Of a DNA stretch of 29,331 bases, positions 29,014-29,331 are shown in pieces. Below the pieces are notes generated by a model. That model worked only from the letters and a program-made list of their open reading frames with translations, had not been told where the DNA came from and searched no databases. Both the position numbers and the translations under genes were made by a program. The DNA is taken from the NCBI GenBank assembly GCA_000310025.1, contig FN648599.1, forward strand, positions 98,153 to 127,483, read 5' to 3'. The first letter of the stretch is position 1. The number at the start of each line of letters is the position of its first letter. Source of the DNA: Ectocarpus siliculosus (taxonomy: Eukaryota; Sar; Phaeophyceae; Ectocarpales; Ectocarpaceae).

Positions 29014-29331
29014 CTCCAACCCCGGGGGGGGGGGGAGGGCGATCGAGCCGATGCGGACAAGAGTCCAGAGTGAGAAACAATAGGAATAACCGATTCTCGG
29101 TGGGACGCCAACAATGTCGCGGCCAGAAAGAGGCTCCACAACAGCCCACGCGGGAGAAAAAGAAGGCTACACATGTGCGGGAAAAAAACAGAGACGCGTG
29201 GCTGCAGTATCAACAACAAAGGCGACACACGCGGGTAGGTACGGCGAGGTTAAAGGTCGCCGAGAGCAAGATTACGATGCGAGAGATTGGAGTGGGCAGA
29301 ACGGGGTCGGATAGAAAGAGAAAAAAAAAGG
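29014..29331. other. Right flank, no exon assigned
   Basis: Expected to be intron and/or upstream exons of the channel gene on the minus strand. A G run (about 29024-29035; C-rich on the coding strand) lies just before exon A. Some hydrophobic translation appears further right (LLWSLFLAATLLA in one frame), but without splice support I do not call it an exon. Confidence 0.5.

Noticed and set aside
1-29331. CRISPR arrays, tRNA or rRNA genes, retroelement coding regions, bacterial operons
   Set aside because: None seen; direct repeats are few, diverged and intronic, and all identified coding sequence is spliced eukaryotic.

Overview
This window reads as nuclear DNA of an intron-rich eukaryote, most probably a brown alga or another stramenopile. 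The reasons are short GC-rich exons (mostly 80-300 bp), introns of about 250-800 bp, an AT-richer and repeat-loaded intron background, splice donors that nearly all begin GTG, and frequent pure C/G homopolymers and GA tracts. The lineage is an inference from composition and gene structure. A GC-rich green alga is the main alternative. There is no sign of prokaryotic, organellar or viral gene organisation.

Two protein genes can be supported, both on the minus strand. (1) Positions 21743 to 269 and beyond the left edge: a gene for NOT1/CNOT1, the scaffold of the CCR4-NOT mRNA deadenylase complex, with 27 coding exons resolved and probably 28. The N-terminal helical-repeat region, TTP-binding-type domain, glutamine/glycine-rich linker, CAF1-binding MIF4G domain, CAF40-binding DUF3819 domain and connector region are present in order, about 2,270 residues in all. 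The C-terminal Not1 domain lies off the left edge, where the window begins in a C homopolymer. A 105-base assembly gap (10358-10462) interrupts the gene. (2) Positions about 29013 to 26588: the C-terminal half of an MscS-like mechanosensitive ion channel, with a complete 3' end. Its N-terminal and membrane exons lie off the right edge. The join between its first two visible exons lacks a usable GT donor.

The two genes lie head to tail, separated by about 4.8 kb (21744-26587) in which I recognise no gene. The rest of the window is intron: microsatellites, homopolymers, local imperfect tandem duplications in several introns (one copies a splice donor), and a short dispersed repeat found in four NOT1 introns and once downstream of the channel gene.

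I did not find a convincing new multi-gene system. The most interesting signals are architectural: phase-0 introns at 26 of 27 observed NOT1 donor junctions, a GC-AG intron, a dispersed repeat ending next to two splice donors, a duplicated splice donor, and the broken exon junction in the channel gene.
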